Assembly: GCA_903911305.1 (NCBI GenBank)
Contig: CAIWDB010000206.1
Span: 1-37,445 of the forward strand
Source of the DNA: an uncultured Methylococcaceae bacterium
Lineage (GTDB): Bacteria > Pseudomonadota > Gammaproteobacteria > Methylococcales > Methylococcaceae
Direction: 5' to 3'
DNA length: 37,445 bases
Made by a program: the position numbers and the translations under genes. Positions 8,423 to 17,394 of this stretch are shown piece by piece; within the stretch, counting starts at the first letter, position 1; every line of letters starts with the position of its first letter. The notes under the pieces were generated by a model. That model was given only the letters and a program-made list of their open reading frames with translations, was not told the DNA's origin and made no database searches.

Positions 8423-9493
8423 TCATACACGTAAAACAGACTTGTTATGAGTTGATAAATAATTCAATACCCGGGCAGGCAAATCATCCAGCGATGCGAT
8501 TTCGTTGACGCCGCCCAACAATACGGCCTCCTTGGGCATGCCATAAACCACACAACTGGACTCGTCCTGCGCAAACGTGTAGGCGCCGGCGTCATGCATT
8601 TCGAGCATGCCGTATGCGCCATCCTTGCCCATCCCCGTCATGATCACACCCACGCAGTTTTTACCTGCATTCGTAGCCGCCGAGTTAAACAACACATCAA
8701 CCGAGGGTCTATGGCGGTTAACCAGCGGCCCAGTGTCCAGCTTCGTGACGTAATTGGCCCCGCTGCGCGTCAGCATCAGGTGGGAATGGCCTGGTGCTAT
8801 GTAGGCATTTCCAGGCAATATGCGTTCGCCATTTTCGGCCTCCTTGACGGCAATGCTGCACAGACTGTCAAGCCGTTGGGCGAATGAGCGGGTAAAGCCT
8901 TCAGGCATGTGTTGCGTCACCAAAATGCCCGGGCAATCCAATGGCATGCGCAACAGAAAGCTCTTAATAGCTTCCGTGCCCCCTGTCGAGGCCCCGATGA
9001 TGATCAGTTTTTCGCTGCTAGTCAGTTTGTTGCGGACAGCCGCCAAAGGCTCTTTCCGCGATTTTCCTGCCGGTGAGGCTTGATTGCGTCTGATGTTGGC
9101 ACCCGCAACAAGGCGGATTTTATCGGCAATCATATTGGCATATTCTAACATGCCGGCTTGTATGCTCAATTTGGGTTTTGTGACAAAATCGACAGCACCC
9201 AATTCCAATGCCCGCAAGGTCACTTCCGACCCTTTTTCCGTCAGGGATGAAACCATGAGCACCGGCATAGGCCGCAGATGCATCAACCTTTCCAAAAAAT
9301 CGAGCCCGTCCATTTTCGGCATTTCCACATCCAAGGTAAGCACATCCGGGTTCGTCTGCTTGATCATATCCCTGGCGATGATAGGATCTGGAGCCGCACC
9401 GACTAACACCATGTCGGGTTGACTGTTAATGATCTCCTTCATGAGACCACGTATCAATGCCGAATCATCAATGACTAAAACTTTTAATTTCAT
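8423..9493 (-). CDS. cheB: Protein-glutamate methylesterase/deamidase CheB
   Basis: Removes methyl groups from chemoreceptor glutamates and can deamidate glutamines. The N-terminal receiver domain has D9, D10 and the phosphoacceptor D55 (LDVEMP). A linker near 135-160 leads to the esterase domain, with the catalytic triad visible as S170 (GASTGGT), H196 (TQHMPEG) and the Asp in TGMGKDGA near residue 290. Its 356 residues match the family. It sits 16 bp after cheD. No odd features. Confidence 0.97.
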   Translation of the reverse strand: MKLKVLVIDDSALIRGLMKEIINSQPDMVLVGAAPDPIIARDMIKQTNPDVLTLDVEMPKMDGLDFLERLMHLRPMPVLMVSSLTEKGSEVTLRALELGAVDFVTKPKLSIQAGMLEYANMIADKIRLVAGANIRRNQASPAGKSRKEPLAAVRNKLTSSEKLIIIGASTGGTEAIKSFLLRMPLDCPGILVTQHMPEGFTRSFAQRLDSLCSIAVKEAENGERILPGNAYIAPGHSHLMLTRSGANYVTKLDTGPLVNRHRPSVDVLFNSAATNAGKNCVGVIMTGMGKDGAYGMLEMHDAGAYTFAQDESSCVVYGMPKEAVLLGGVNEIASLDDLPARVLNYLSTHNKSVLRV

Positions 9494-9509
9494 CTGGTAT
9501 GTTTGATGG

Positions 9510-10103
9510 TTAAAACAAGTCGATGTCGTTGCTCACTGCTTTTGGCTTATTGACACTAATCGACTCAAGGTAATCCTTTTCCATGTTAATGATTGAAGAG
9601 GTGACAATCTCAATTTTCTTCACCATTACCTTTCCCGTCAAAGGAAAAAAATAAACCTTTCGGGCATAACGATCGGAAAGATCTTCGCCAACAATTCGAA
9701 TTTCTTCATTCTTTAAATATTTGCGCACAAAATCCGCGTTCCGGTCACCTATGTTGATCACTGAAAGATTGCGCAATACGTTTCCTCCGCCAAAAACCTT
9801 GGCTTCCAGATTTCTCCTGATGGCCCCCATTTTCATGAGTTGGTTCACCAGCAATTCCATGGCGTAGGCACCGTAGCGAGCCGATTCTGAAACCGGGCTG
9901 TTTTGATCGCTTCCGGCATTCGGAAGCATGAAATGATTCATGCCGCCAATGCCCGAATTTCTATCCCGTATGCAGGCAGACACGCAGGAACCCAACACCG
10001 TTCCAATCATCATCCCTTTATTTGTAACATAATATTCCCCAGGCAATATCTTGACTGCCTCACAATCGAATAAATTATCATAATATAATCTTGATGCTAA
10101 CAT
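9510..10103 (-). CDS. cheD: Chemoreceptor glutamine deamidase CheD
   Basis: Deamidates specific receptor glutamines and, in other bacteria, works with CheY-P or CheC in adaptation. The catalytic Cys is C40 ([10 protein letters not shown]) and the catalytic His is H57 (GGMNHFMLP), with the usual [10 protein letters not shown] and [12 protein letters not shown] blocks downstream. At 197 residues it has a somewhat longer C-terminal tail than the shortest family members. It lies between cheR and cheB. The 125-bp gap to cheR holds two hairpins, one followed by seven T on the plus strand. Confidence 0.95.
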   Translation of the reverse strand: MLASRLYYDNLFDCEAVKILPGEYYVTNKGMMIGTVLGSCVSACIRDRNSGIGGMNHFMLPNAGSDQNSPVSESARYGAYAMELLVNQLMKMGAIRRNLEAKVFGGGNVLRNLSVINIGDRNADFVRKYLKNEEIRIVGEDLSDRYARKVYFFPLTGKVMVKKIEIVTSSIINMEKDYLESISVNKPKAVSNDIDLF

Positions 10104-10147
10104 TTTTATTCTTATCCAATTGTAAAGTAGCCCATGATTGCCTTGGC

Positions 10148-10202
10148 AGACATTGCCTTTGTATGTCTTTTTTTAATGCTGATCAACTGATACACATCAG
10201 TT
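10148..10202. repeat. Two hairpins in the cheR-cheD gap
   Basis: AGACAT (10148-10153) pairs with ATGTCT (10163-10168), and on the plus strand runs straight into seven T, like an intrinsic terminator facing against the operon. A second perfect stem, AACTGAT/ATCAGTT (10185-10202), has a 4-nt loop. In the operon's direction they could moderate read-through from cheR to cheD. No plus-strand gene upstream needs a terminator here. Confidence 0.45.
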
Positions 10203-10228
10203 CATAAAATCAATAAATCGTATTATTA

Positions 10229-11101
10229 TCATTTAGTTGAGTGTATTTTTGAAGGGTTGGCTTTGTTGGAATTCGACGGTTTCAATTGATAGACTGTCCT
10301 GCCGCAGGGCATGAAAGCATTCGTGATTGTCTGAAAATTTTCCGAATGGCCGGCAAACAACAACCCGTTCGGCGCCATCAGATGCACAAACCGATCCAGT
10401 ATTTTTTTTTGCGTGGGCTTGTCGAAATAAATCATTACATTCCGACAGAATATGGCGTCAAAGGGCCCTCTCAGTAACCACTTGTCATCTAGAAGATTCA
10501 GTTGGCGGAATGTGATCATATCTTGCAACTCTTGGCGAATTTTGACAGTCCCATCGTTGCTTCCCCTGCCCCTCAAAAAAAAACGCTTAAGCTGCGACGA
10601 TGTCAGTTGCCCAACCCTGTCCACGCTGTAAACCCCCCTTCGTGCCGTTTCCAACACTTGCGTGTCTATGTCGGTTGCTATGATGCGGACAGAAGGTGTG
10701 TAGGTGCGGAAAAGATCGACCATCGTCATCGCCATCGAGTATGTCTCTTCGCCCGTGGAGGCGGCGGAGCACCAAAGATTTATGTTTTTTTGCGCACCCA
10801 ATTTCTTGATATGCTCGGCCAAGATGGGGAAATGATGCTGTTCCCGAAAAAAGGAAGTCAAATTAGTGGTGAGCGAATTGATAAAAGGCTGCCACTCGTC
10901 CTCATTGCTTTCGAGGAGAGACAAATAGTCCGAGAAACGGGTAAGTCCATGGGTGCGCAAACGCCTGCTAATCCGGCTGTAAACCAAGTTTCGTTTGGTG
11001 TCACTCAAGGAAATTCCCGCATGAGTATGGATCAATTGTTTGATCGAACGAAAATCCTTTTCCGTAAAATGAAATTCCTGATTGATTTGCATAGGTTCCA
11101 T
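10229..11101 (-). CDS. cheR: Chemotaxis protein methyltransferase CheR
   Basis: Methylates chemoreceptor glutamates using S-adenosylmethionine. An N-terminal helical domain (FRSIKQLIHTHAGISLSDTK) precedes the SAM-binding fold (NLWCSAASTGEETYSMAM, RIIATDIDTQVLETA, FDAIFCRNVMIYFD, LLFAGHSE). I start at the ATG at 11101 (290 residues), or equally at 11092, which has GGA just upstream. The frame is open to 11206, but those extra residues do not resemble CheR. It is the first gene of the operon that continues through cheD, cheB, cheY and cheZ, and it is preceded by a sigma-28 type promoter. Confidence 0.95.
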   Translation of the reverse strand: MEPMQINQEFHFTEKDFRSIKQLIHTHAGISLSDTKRNLVYSRISRRLRTHGLTRFSDYLSLLESNEDEWQPFINSLTTNLTSFFREQHHFPILAEHIKKLGAQKNINLWCSAASTGEETYSMAMTMVDLFRTYTPSVRIIATDIDTQVLETARRGVYSVDRVGQLTSSQLKRFFLRGRGSNDGTVKIRQELQDMITFRQLNLLDDKWLLRGPFDAIFCRNVMIYFDKPTQKKILDRFVHLMAPNGLLFAGHSENFQTITNAFMPCGRTVYQLKPSNSNKANPSKIHSTK

Positions 11102-11298
11102 GGGATTCAACCTGCTTCGCCCAAAGAGGCCAGGAGTCCGGTTATGGAAACATGTTTCGACACGATAATCAGCATGAAGCCATGGGTTACTGAGGTGTAA
11201 AAGCATTGTGCCATGTCCGTCCCCTCAAATAGTTCATCGGATAGACTGCTTGGCTGTACCGTCTTCCGGTTTTAACCAGCCAAATGATTCTGGATATT

Positions 11299-11325
11299 CT
11301 ATCGGCAGGTTTTTGGAAATCTTTA
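11299..11325 (-). promoter_or_regulatory. Sigma-28 (FliA) type promoter of the cheR-cheD-cheB-cheY-cheZ operon
   Basis: Read on the minus strand: TAAAGATT (11325-11318), exactly 11 nt, then GCCGATAG (11306-11299). This differs from TAAAGTTT-N11-GCCGATAA at two positions only. It lies about 200 bp before the cheR start and has the same polarity, so the chemotaxis operon should be a late flagellar gene set. Confidence 0.8.
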
Positions 11326-11457
11326 GCGGATATTATTAAATGAGCGATTAATCGCTATTTAATCGAAATGACTGAAACCATCGAATTAACCGCCTCATAG
11401 TCCGAAAAATTCAAGCCGAACAGGTTAAATCAACAGTATTTAGGGAGGAACAACGGG

Positions 11458-11487
11458 GAAAAAACGACCAGGTAGATCAATCTGCCA
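11458..11487 (-). terminator. Possible intrinsic terminator after flgC
   Basis: On the minus strand, 27 bp past the flgC stop, a short imperfect stem (GGCAGAT/ATCTACC) is followed within a few bases by six T (complement of the A-run at 11458-11464). The stem is weak. It would separate the flagellar operon from the downstream cheR promoter. Confidence 0.35.
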
Positions 11488-11513
11488 TCAGAAAATTGGC
11501 ATCGATTGGATAC

Positions 11514-11918
11514 TTACTGGCCAATTGTCAATGTTTTCAATACCAGGGACTTGGCGGTGTTCATCACTTCCACATTGGTCTGATAAGACCGCGAAGCGGA
11601 GATCATATCGACCATTTCGTCGGCGACGTTGATGTTGGGCAGGGTGACATAGCCTCTTTTATCTGCGGCAGGATGCCTTGGATCGTAGATCATTCTGGGA
11701 GGGGACTGATCTTCGATGACACTGTCGACTTTCACGCCTGTTGCCGTGGCATCGCCCATCGGAACGGCAGTGAAAACAACCTGCTTGGCTTGATAAGGGG
11801 TGCCGTCCGGCCCGGTCACGCTGTCGGCGTTGGCAATATTGCTGGCCACCGTGTTCAGTCGCTGGGACTGGGCGACCAGAGCCGAACCCGAAATGTCAAA
11901 TATAGTGAGCAATGACAT
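11514..11918 (-). CDS. flgC: Flagellar proximal rod protein FlgC
   Basis: A rod subunit exported by the flagellar type III apparatus and placed above the MS ring. It has the N-terminal rod signature ([27 protein letters not shown]) and the C-terminal one ([32 protein letters not shown]), with 134 residues as usual. It is separated from flgB by 3 bp and is the last gene of the long minus-strand operon. FliE, which often follows flgC, is not found after it. Confidence 0.97.
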   Translation of the reverse strand: MSLLTIFDISGSALVAQSQRLNTVASNIANADSVTGPDGTPYQAKQVVFTAVPMGDATATGVKVDSVIEDQSPPRMIYDPRHPAADKRGYVTLPNINVADEMVDMISASRSYQTNVEVMNTAKSLVLKTLTIGQ

Positions 11919-11921
11919 GGC

Positions 11922-12338
11922 TTACCCTTGGAGTACGTTGAGCATGCCTTTGACATCACCGCTTGCTTGCATGACACTCACTTGGTAGTGCAGGGCGTTT
12001 TCGGCAAACTGGGCTCTTTCGACATCCATGTCCACCGTGTTGTCGTCCGCGCTGGCTTGATGGACCCGGCGATAGAGTAAGGGCATGGCATCGGACGACT
12101 GGCCTGACGACAAATGGGACTCGTCGGTCTTCTTCAAACTCAACGCCGCTTGGCTTAAGCCCACCGTTTGGGTTTGTGAAAGCCGGTCTTGCAGCACTTG
12201 GTTAAAATCAATATCCTTGGCCTTGTAGCGAGGCGTATCGGCATTGGCAATGTTGGATGATAATATTTCTTGGCGCTGGGCGCGCAAATGCAGCTCCGTC
12301 TGGTAAAACCGAAAATATTCATCAAGCTTTGATAACAA
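11922..12338 (-). CDS. flgB: Flagellar proximal rod protein FlgB
   Basis: A rod subunit with the family motif LRAQRQEILSSNIANADTPRYKAKDIDF near the N-terminus and VDMDVERAQFAENALHYQVSVM near the C-terminus. It has 138 residues. The start is a TTG at 12338, chosen because GGAGG (complement of 12344-12348) lies 5 nt upstream and no ATG or GTG is available before the conserved region. It follows fliR by 61 bp. Confidence 0.95.
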   Translation of the reverse strand: MLSKLDEYFRFYQTELHLRAQRQEILSSNIANADTPRYKAKDIDFNQVLQDRLSQTQTVGLSQAALSLKKTDESHLSSGQSSDAMPLLYRRVHQASADDNTVDMDVERAQFAENALHYQVSVMQASGDVKGMLNVLQG

Positions 12339-12399
12339 AAGAACCTCCCATTAAAGTTTAAATCTTCCCGTCTGGCGGTCATCATCAGTTGGGCCGGGT

Positions 12400-13173
12400 T
12401 TAGTGGGCAATCTGCCCCAGCATCTCAATGCCTTCTTGGAACAAATGTTCAATTGGTGTCAGCAAATAAGGAATGGCAATCGCAAGGGCAACAAATGCAA
12501 TGCCCAGCGTCAACGAAAAACCGATATTAAACAGATTAAGCTGGGGGGCCGCCCGCGTCAAAATTCCCAACGCCAAATTACCAATTAGTATAGCAGTAAT
12601 GACAGGCAATCCAATTTGCAATCCGGATCTGAAAATGGCCCTTCCCCATAGGGCCAATTGCCACAAACCCGCTTTTCCCATGGAATCGGGAGCCACCGGA
12701 AGCGTGTAAAAACTATCCACCAACGCTGCGATCAAAGCCAAATGCCCATTCAGCGATAGGAAAGCGGTCGTCGCCGACATCATTAGGAGTTGGCTTATCG
12801 GATTGGTCTGGGCGCGGGTCTGGAAATCAAAAAAGGAGGCAAAGCCCAACCCCGAGGTTACACTAATGGACTCGCCGGCCATTTCCACGGCGGACAGGAC
12901 AACCTGAAAGACAAAGCCCAGCGCCAATCCGACCACCCATTGCTGCATGAGAATGAACAGGCCGGCCAACGATGCCGGGTCGGTGGCGGGCATGGCGGGA
13001 ACCATTGGGACTATCATCAAGGTCAATGCGATGACCACACATGCCTTCACCATGCCCGGCACAACCTGACTGCCAAATAACGGAGAGGCCATGACGATGC
13101 CTAATACACGGGCCAAAGGCCAAATGAAAGCCGCAATCCAAGCATTGATTTGATCGCTAGTCAGCGTGACCAT
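12400..13173 (-). CDS. fliR: Flagellar export gate protein FliR
   Basis: An inner-membrane component of the type III export gate with FliP and FliQ. It has about six hydrophobic segments, including WIAAFIWPLARVLGIVMASPLFG at the N-terminus, and the conserved VVLSAVEMAGESISVTSGLGFASFFD block. Its 257 residues match the family. The gene begins 5 bp after fliQ ends, which suggests translational coupling. Confidence 0.96.
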   Translation of the reverse strand: MVTLTSDQINAWIAAFIWPLARVLGIVMASPLFGSQVVPGMVKACVVIALTLMIVPMVPAMPATDPASLAGLFILMQQWVVGLALGFVFQVVLSAVEMAGESISVTSGLGFASFFDFQTRAQTNPISQLLMMSATTAFLSLNGHLALIAALVDSFYTLPVAPDSMGKAGLWQLALWGRAIFRSGLQIGLPVITAILIGNLALGILTRAAPQLNLFNIGFSLTLGIAFVALAIAIPYLLTPIEHLFQEGIEMLGQIAH

Positions 13174-13178
13174 GGGGA

Positions 13179-13448
13179 TCAGCGGGTGACATTGGCGATA
13201 TTGGTAAAAACCACTCTCATATAATCAAGAATGATATTGAGCATCCATGGTCCCGTCAATAAAAATGCGACCATGACGCCAATAATCTTAGGGACAAAGG
13301 AAAGTGTGGCTTCGTTGATTTGGGTGGCCGCCTGAAATATGCCCACAACCAGTCCCACGCCCAAGGCTGTCAGCAGCAAAGGGGCCATCAGCATCACGCT
13401 GACCTCTATGGCCTCGCGGGCAATCGTCATGACAGTTTCAGGGCCCAT
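13179..13448 (-). CDS. fliQ: Flagellar export gate protein FliQ
   Basis: A small (89-residue) export gate protein with two membrane helices (VMLMAPLLLTALGVGLVVGIFQAATQ and IIGVMVAFLLTGPWMLNIILDYM). The QAATQINEATLSFVPKI segment between them is the family hallmark. It lies 12 bp after fliP and 5 bp before fliR. Confidence 0.96.
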   Translation of the reverse strand: MGPETVMTIAREAIEVSVMLMAPLLLTALGVGLVVGIFQAATQINEATLSFVPKIIGVMVAFLLTGPWMLNIILDYMRVVFTNIANVTR

Positions 13449-13460
13449 TTTGACTCATTG

Positions 13461-14237
13461 TCAGTAAAAACTCTGGGCCAGCGAACCTATCACCAATTGC
13501 CAGCCATCGACCAAGACAAACAGCATGAGCTTGAACGGCAGCGCAACGATGGAAGGCGACATCATCATCATACCCATCGACATCAACAAGGTAGCCACAA
13601 CCATGTCTATAATCAGGAATGGAATATAAATGCTAAACCCGATTTGGAATGCGGTCTTGAGTTCGCTGGTCAGATAAGCCGGGACTAAAATGCGAAACCC
13701 CACGTTCTCCGGACCTTGCAATGGCGGGGATTTTGAGAGCTTAAGAAATAAAGCCAAATCGGCTTGACGCGTTTGCCGAAGCATGAACTCTTTAATCGGA
13801 CCCCCGCCTTTTTCGACCGCGTCCATGAAAGAAATCTTGCTGTCAGAATAAGGCTGGACGGCATTTTTATAGACTTGCTCAAACACCGGACCCATCACAA
13901 ACAGGGTCAAAAAAAACGCCAAACCAACCAGCGCCTGATTAGGGGGCGCCGATTGCGTACCCAATGCCTGCCGCAAGAATGACAACACGATGACGATGCG
14001 CGTAAAGCTGGTCATCATCAATAACGCAGTCGGAAGAAACGACAGCGAAGTAAGTATCAGCAGGGTTTCCAGAGACAGCGAAAAGCTTTGCCCGCCACCC
14101 GGCAGCGGTTTGCTAGTAAACCCCGGCAAGGCATAAGGGTCGGCGAATGCCGCAAGGGGGAACGCGAACACCACCAGCACACACATCCAACGCGTAACAG
14201 ACATGGCTTCCCGCCTAGGCATGTCAGTCATCATCAT
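13461..14237 (-). CDS. fliP: Flagellar export gate protein FliP
   Basis: The core gate subunit of the flagellar export apparatus. The mature part has the family signatures LTSLSFLPTALLMMTSFTRI, FLRQALGTQSAPPNQ and FQIGFSIYIPFLIIDMVV, with four membrane segments. A cleavable signal (WMCVLVVFAFPLAAFA) lies at the N-terminus as in other FliP. The frame opens with ATGs at 14237, 14222 and 14204. The last has GGCGGGAAG just upstream and places the signal at the very start, so it may be the true one. The longest form overlaps fliO by 14 bp. Confidence 0.96.
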   Translation of the reverse strand: MMMTDMPRREAMSVTRWMCVLVVFAFPLAAFADPYALPGFTSKPLPGGGQSFSLSLETLLILTSLSFLPTALLMMTSFTRIVIVLSFLRQALGTQSAPPNQALVGLAFFLTLFVMGPVFEQVYKNAVQPYSDSKISFMDAVEKGGGPIKEFMLRQTRQADLALFLKLSKSPPLQGPENVGFRILVPAYLTSELKTAFQIGFSIYIPFLIIDMVVATLLMSMGMMMMSPSIVALPFKLMLFVLVDGWQLVIGSLAQSFY

Positions 14238-14586
14238 GTGCTGCTTGTGTGCTTTTTAGTTGCCCGGGAAGGTTGCCTTCATCCTCCGAGCCGTTGCGTC
14301 CATCCTCATTTGGGGATGGCTTTTTATGCAATGTCGCGAGAACATCCATCCGGCTGGAGGTGACCCCAACGACTAGCCACTGGCCGCCGACCTCAATGAC
14401 GACTATGCGCCCTTGGGGCCCCACGCCGACACTCCCGAGAATTTTTATAATCCCGCCTTGCCGCAACTGGACGGACTGCAACCGCTTCAAAGCCCATGCC
14501 GCCGCCGCCATCAAACCCATGACTAGAATCAAGCCGAGCAACATCTGCCCGCTGCCTATGAGGGGTGTGTCTGCGGGAGAGATCAT
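14224..14586 (-). CDS. fliO: Flagellar biosynthesis protein FliO
   Basis: Helps FliP assemble in the membrane. A single helix (MLLGLILVMGLMAAAAWALKRL) is followed by the FliO cytoplasmic domain (GGIIKILGSVGVGPQGRIVVIEV, QWLVVGVT) and a polar tail ending in HDDD. At 120 residues it is within the family range. Its ATG overlaps the fliN stop by 4 bp. Assignment rests on domain pattern plus position between fliN and fliP. Confidence 0.9.
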   Translation of the reverse strand: MISPADTPLIGSGQMLLGLILVMGLMAAAAWALKRLQSVQLRQGGIIKILGSVGVGPQGRIVVIEVGGQWLVVGVTSSRMDVLATLHKKPSPNEDGRNGSEDEGNLPGQLKSTQAAHDDD

Positions 14587-14984
14587 TTATGGAGCTTTCT
14601 GAGGCGTTCAGGCGGGGTGACGATGTCAGTCATGCGGATGCCGAACTTGTCGTTGACGACAACGACCTCGCCTTGGGCGATTAAATAACCATTGATCAAC
14701 ACATCCATGGGTTCCCCGGCCAATCCATCCAATTCAACCACCGAACCTTGCGCCAATTGTAATAAGTTTTTAATGGTGATCTTGGTCCGTCCCAGCTCCA
14801 CGGTCATTTGCACCGGGATTTCCAAGATGAAGTCGAGATCCTGATGAGTCTCTGACTGGATGGTTTTAGCGCCTAATTCCTTAAATCGCATGATTTTAAG
14901 GTCAGTTTGCGCCGATTCCGCCGCCTGCTGTTCGGCCACAGCCTGGGCAAACTCATCGTCTATGTTCAACGTATCTTCAGCCAT
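14583..14984 (-). CDS. fliN: Flagellar motor switch protein FliN
   Basis: Forms the base of the C-ring with FliM and binds CheY-P. A variable acidic N-terminus of about 45 residues precedes the SpoA domain (DFILEIPVQMTVELGRTKITIKN, ELDGLAGEPMDVLINGYLIAQGEVVVV, FGIRMTDIV). It has 133 residues. It overlaps fliM by 8 bp and fliO by 4 bp. Confidence 0.96.
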   Translation of the reverse strand: MAEDTLNIDDEFAQAVAEQQAAESAQTDLKIMRFKELGAKTIQSETHQDLDFILEIPVQMTVELGRTKITIKNLLQLAQGSVVELDGLAGEPMDVLINGYLIAQGEVVVVNDKFGIRMTDIVTPPERLRKLHK

Positions 14985-15993
14985 GATGGGTTTCCCCTGT
15001 GAATTGTTTTGCGGTCACTTTATCGCTCTGAATGGATAGCATCTTTTCTACGCGCAAGGCGCGCCGGCCATTGAAGGCACCGAAAGCGCACTCCATGACA
15101 GGAATTGCATCAACTTTCGCGATGACTGTGCTGGGAACAGTAAACGGCACAATATCGCCCACTTTCAGTTTGATGACATCACTCAATTTAAGGTCGATCG
15201 TGCCTAAGTTAGCCACGATTTCCAATTCGGCGGACTGAATTTGTCGCGAAATTTGGTTCATCCACCGATTGTCCCCTGTCATATTCTCGCCCTGGATGCT
15301 GCTGCAAAGCAATTCCCGAATAGGCTCTATCATCGTGTAAGGAATGCAGATATGCATCTGACCGCTTAGGCTGCCTATTTCCACAGTAAAGCTTGAGGCT
15401 ATGACCACTTCCTTTGGCGTGGCAATATTGGTGAACTGGGTATGCATTTCCGAGCGGAGATGACTAAATTCAATCGGATAAATCGGTGCCCATGCCCGCG
15501 TATAGGTATCAAAGAAAATACTGAGAATATGTTGAACGATGCGTTGTTCCGTATCAGTGAAACTACGGCCTTCGATGCGGACGTGGAATCGGCCGTCGCC
15601 GCCGAACAAAACATCCACAACCATATAGATCAGGTGAGGGTCTAAAACAACCAACGCATTGCCAAACAATGGCTTCATTTGGACTAAGTTAAGGTTGGTG
15701 GGAACCACCAAGTTGCGGACAAAGTCGCCGTATTTAATAATGTTAATGGGCCCCCTGGAAACCTCCACGTTTCGCCTAAGGGTATTGAACATCTCGGTTT
15801 TGAACAATCGGTCGAAGCGCTCATGTATGATCTCCAAGGTAGGCATTCTCCCGCGGACTATACGTTCTTGGGTAGCCAAGTTATAGGGGCGTACACCGGA
15901 CGTGTCCTCTTGGGAGGTTTTTTCGTCCTTTTCAATCGACATCCCCTTAAGCAGGAGATCGACTTCTTCTTGGGTAAGGAATTCTTCCGTCAT
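14977..15993 (-). CDS. fliM: Flagellar motor switch protein FliM
   Basis: The central C-ring subunit and main CheY-P target. The N-terminus FLTQEEVDLLLKGM is the CheY-binding peptide. The middle CheC-like domain has the ring contact region VVDVLFGGDGRF, and the C-terminal SpoA domain (LKLKVGDIVPF type) interacts with FliN. It has 338 residues. It follows fliK by 24 bp with no fliL between them, whereas in many gammaproteobacteria fliL sits directly before fliM. Confidence 0.97.
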   Translation of the reverse strand: MTEEFLTQEEVDLLLKGMSIEKDEKTSQEDTSGVRPYNLATQERIVRGRMPTLEIIHERFDRLFKTEMFNTLRRNVEVSRGPINIIKYGDFVRNLVVPTNLNLVQMKPLFGNALVVLDPHLIYMVVDVLFGGDGRFHVRIEGRSFTDTEQRIVQHILSIFFDTYTRAWAPIYPIEFSHLRSEMHTQFTNIATPKEVVIASSFTVEIGSLSGQMHICIPYTMIEPIRELLCSSIQGENMTGDNRWMNQISRQIQSAELEIVANLGTIDLKLSDVIKLKVGDIVPFTVPSTVIAKVDAIPVMECAFGAFNGRRALRVEKMLSIQSDKVTAKQFTGETHHG

Positions 15994-16017
15994 ACTGTGA
16001 CACTAAGCTTCATATCA

Positions 16018-17373
16018 TCAAACATGGGCATCAATGATGCCTTGCCCCACAGATATAGTCGCGCCCGATGCCAATGTCCCTACCACAGGCTCAAGCTGAT
16101 TTGCGCCCCGTCCGTCGCGCCCTTCCTGCCGGTATCCCTGTCCGCCACCGCCCCTATCGGGATGGGACGCCCCCGAACCGATATTGCTCCCGCTCATCTG
16201 CAAGCCGAGACTTTCCATCATTTCGTGCAACCTAGGCATGGCGGCTTCAATGGCGGCCCGCACTTCCGGTTGGGCGGAAATGAAAGTAGCGCCCACTTGA
16301 TTGTCATTGACATTCAGCACAATCCGCATCGGGCCAAGATCCGGCGGATTGAGTGTGAGCGTGGCGGTTTGATGCGTGCCTTCAACCATCCACACCACTT
16401 TTTGCCCTAGGGCATGGCTCCAATCCGGGGACCCGACACGCGGTGGCAAGCTGTCGCTTACATCCATTTGGCTACCCACTCTGTATGAATGACTTGCTGG
16501 AAGCATTTGTGCCACGCCAAACGGCTCCACTCCGGGCGTGGCTTGCTTCGCCAAGCCAGACCCTACGTCGGGGTGGGCGGCACCGTATCCGTCTGAAAAG
16601 GCCACAGAAGTAGCCATGTCGTTGACGCTGGCAGCGTCGCGACCAAGAACCATTGGGGAATCTTGGAATAATGCGCTGTCTGGCGACATGCCTGGATCGG
16701 CGGACATCGTTGCCGATGGCTTTGCATGTTTAAGCACAGCGCTTTCGCCATGATCATTATTCAATGTAGAGGTCGGCACAACTGGAATTTCCGGGCTTGA
16801 TCGCTGGAGTGCGGGCTGGGCAGTGGAAACGGCATCTTTCAGGATATATTGTCCAAACGCCAATAGGCTAGCCTCGAAGGTGGGGGTACCTTCAGATATA
16901 AGGCTGGATTCACCGCCGCCGGCCAAAGTCGCGGGGGTCACGGATTGTCCCAACAGGTGTGGCGGAGGGAGGTCATCAAGAGCCTTGCCTGAAACACCTT
17001 CGGCCTTCGCATGGGTGGCATCCTGCTTCGATTCCGTCTGACCGGTTTGCGCGGCCACCAAACTCAACAGTGTCGCCACAATGGAAGACGTGTCGATGAG
17101 CGCGGTATCAGGGGTGTCTTCAGGCTTGGAAAGACTGGCTGCGTCGTGATCGTCTTTATCTTCCCGGGACGGGGAACTGACTTTCCCAAGTTTGGGCATC
17201 CCCGTCTTTGGCAAGGTGGCATTGTCGCTGCGCGTATCGGCGGGCATGACGCGACTATCAATCTCGGAAGACAACATGTTTTGGAAAGCAGTATCAGGCG
17301 TTGTCACGTTGCGGTTCGTTGCCGCCAATTGCACAGGCTCCTTTTTCACAATCAAAGGATTCACGGAATTCAT
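16018..17373 (-). CDS. fliK: Flagellar hook-length control protein FliK
   Basis: Acts as a molecular ruler and switches export specificity when the hook is complete. As usual the first 290 residues are low-complexity and poorly conserved. The C-terminal Flg_hook domain is recognisable (WSHALGQKVVWMVEGTHQTA, TLTLNPPDLGPMRIVLNV, FISAQPEVRAAIEAAMPRLHEMMESLGL). It has 451 residues. It ends in a glycine- and arginine-rich tail. It lies 21 bp after fliJ. Confidence 0.93.
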   Translation of the reverse strand: MNSVNPLIVKKEPVQLAATNRNVTTPDTAFQNMLSSEIDSRVMPADTRSDNATLPKTGMPKLGKVSSPSREDKDDHDAASLSKPEDTPDTALIDTSSIVATLLSLVAAQTGQTESKQDATHAKAEGVSGKALDDLPPPHLLGQSVTPATLAGGGESSLISEGTPTFEASLLAFGQYILKDAVSTAQPALQRSSPEIPVVPTSTLNNDHGESAVLKHAKPSATMSADPGMSPDSALFQDSPMVLGRDAASVNDMATSVAFSDGYGAAHPDVGSGLAKQATPGVEPFGVAQMLPASHSYRVGSQMDVSDSLPPRVGSPDWSHALGQKVVWMVEGTHQTATLTLNPPDLGPMRIVLNVNDNQVGATFISAQPEVRAAIEAAMPRLHEMMESLGLQMSGSNIGSGASHPDRGGGGQGYRQEGRDGRGANQLEPVVGTLASGATISVGQGIIDAHV

Positions 17374-17394
17374 CGCACAGCCTCCAAGGGAATG

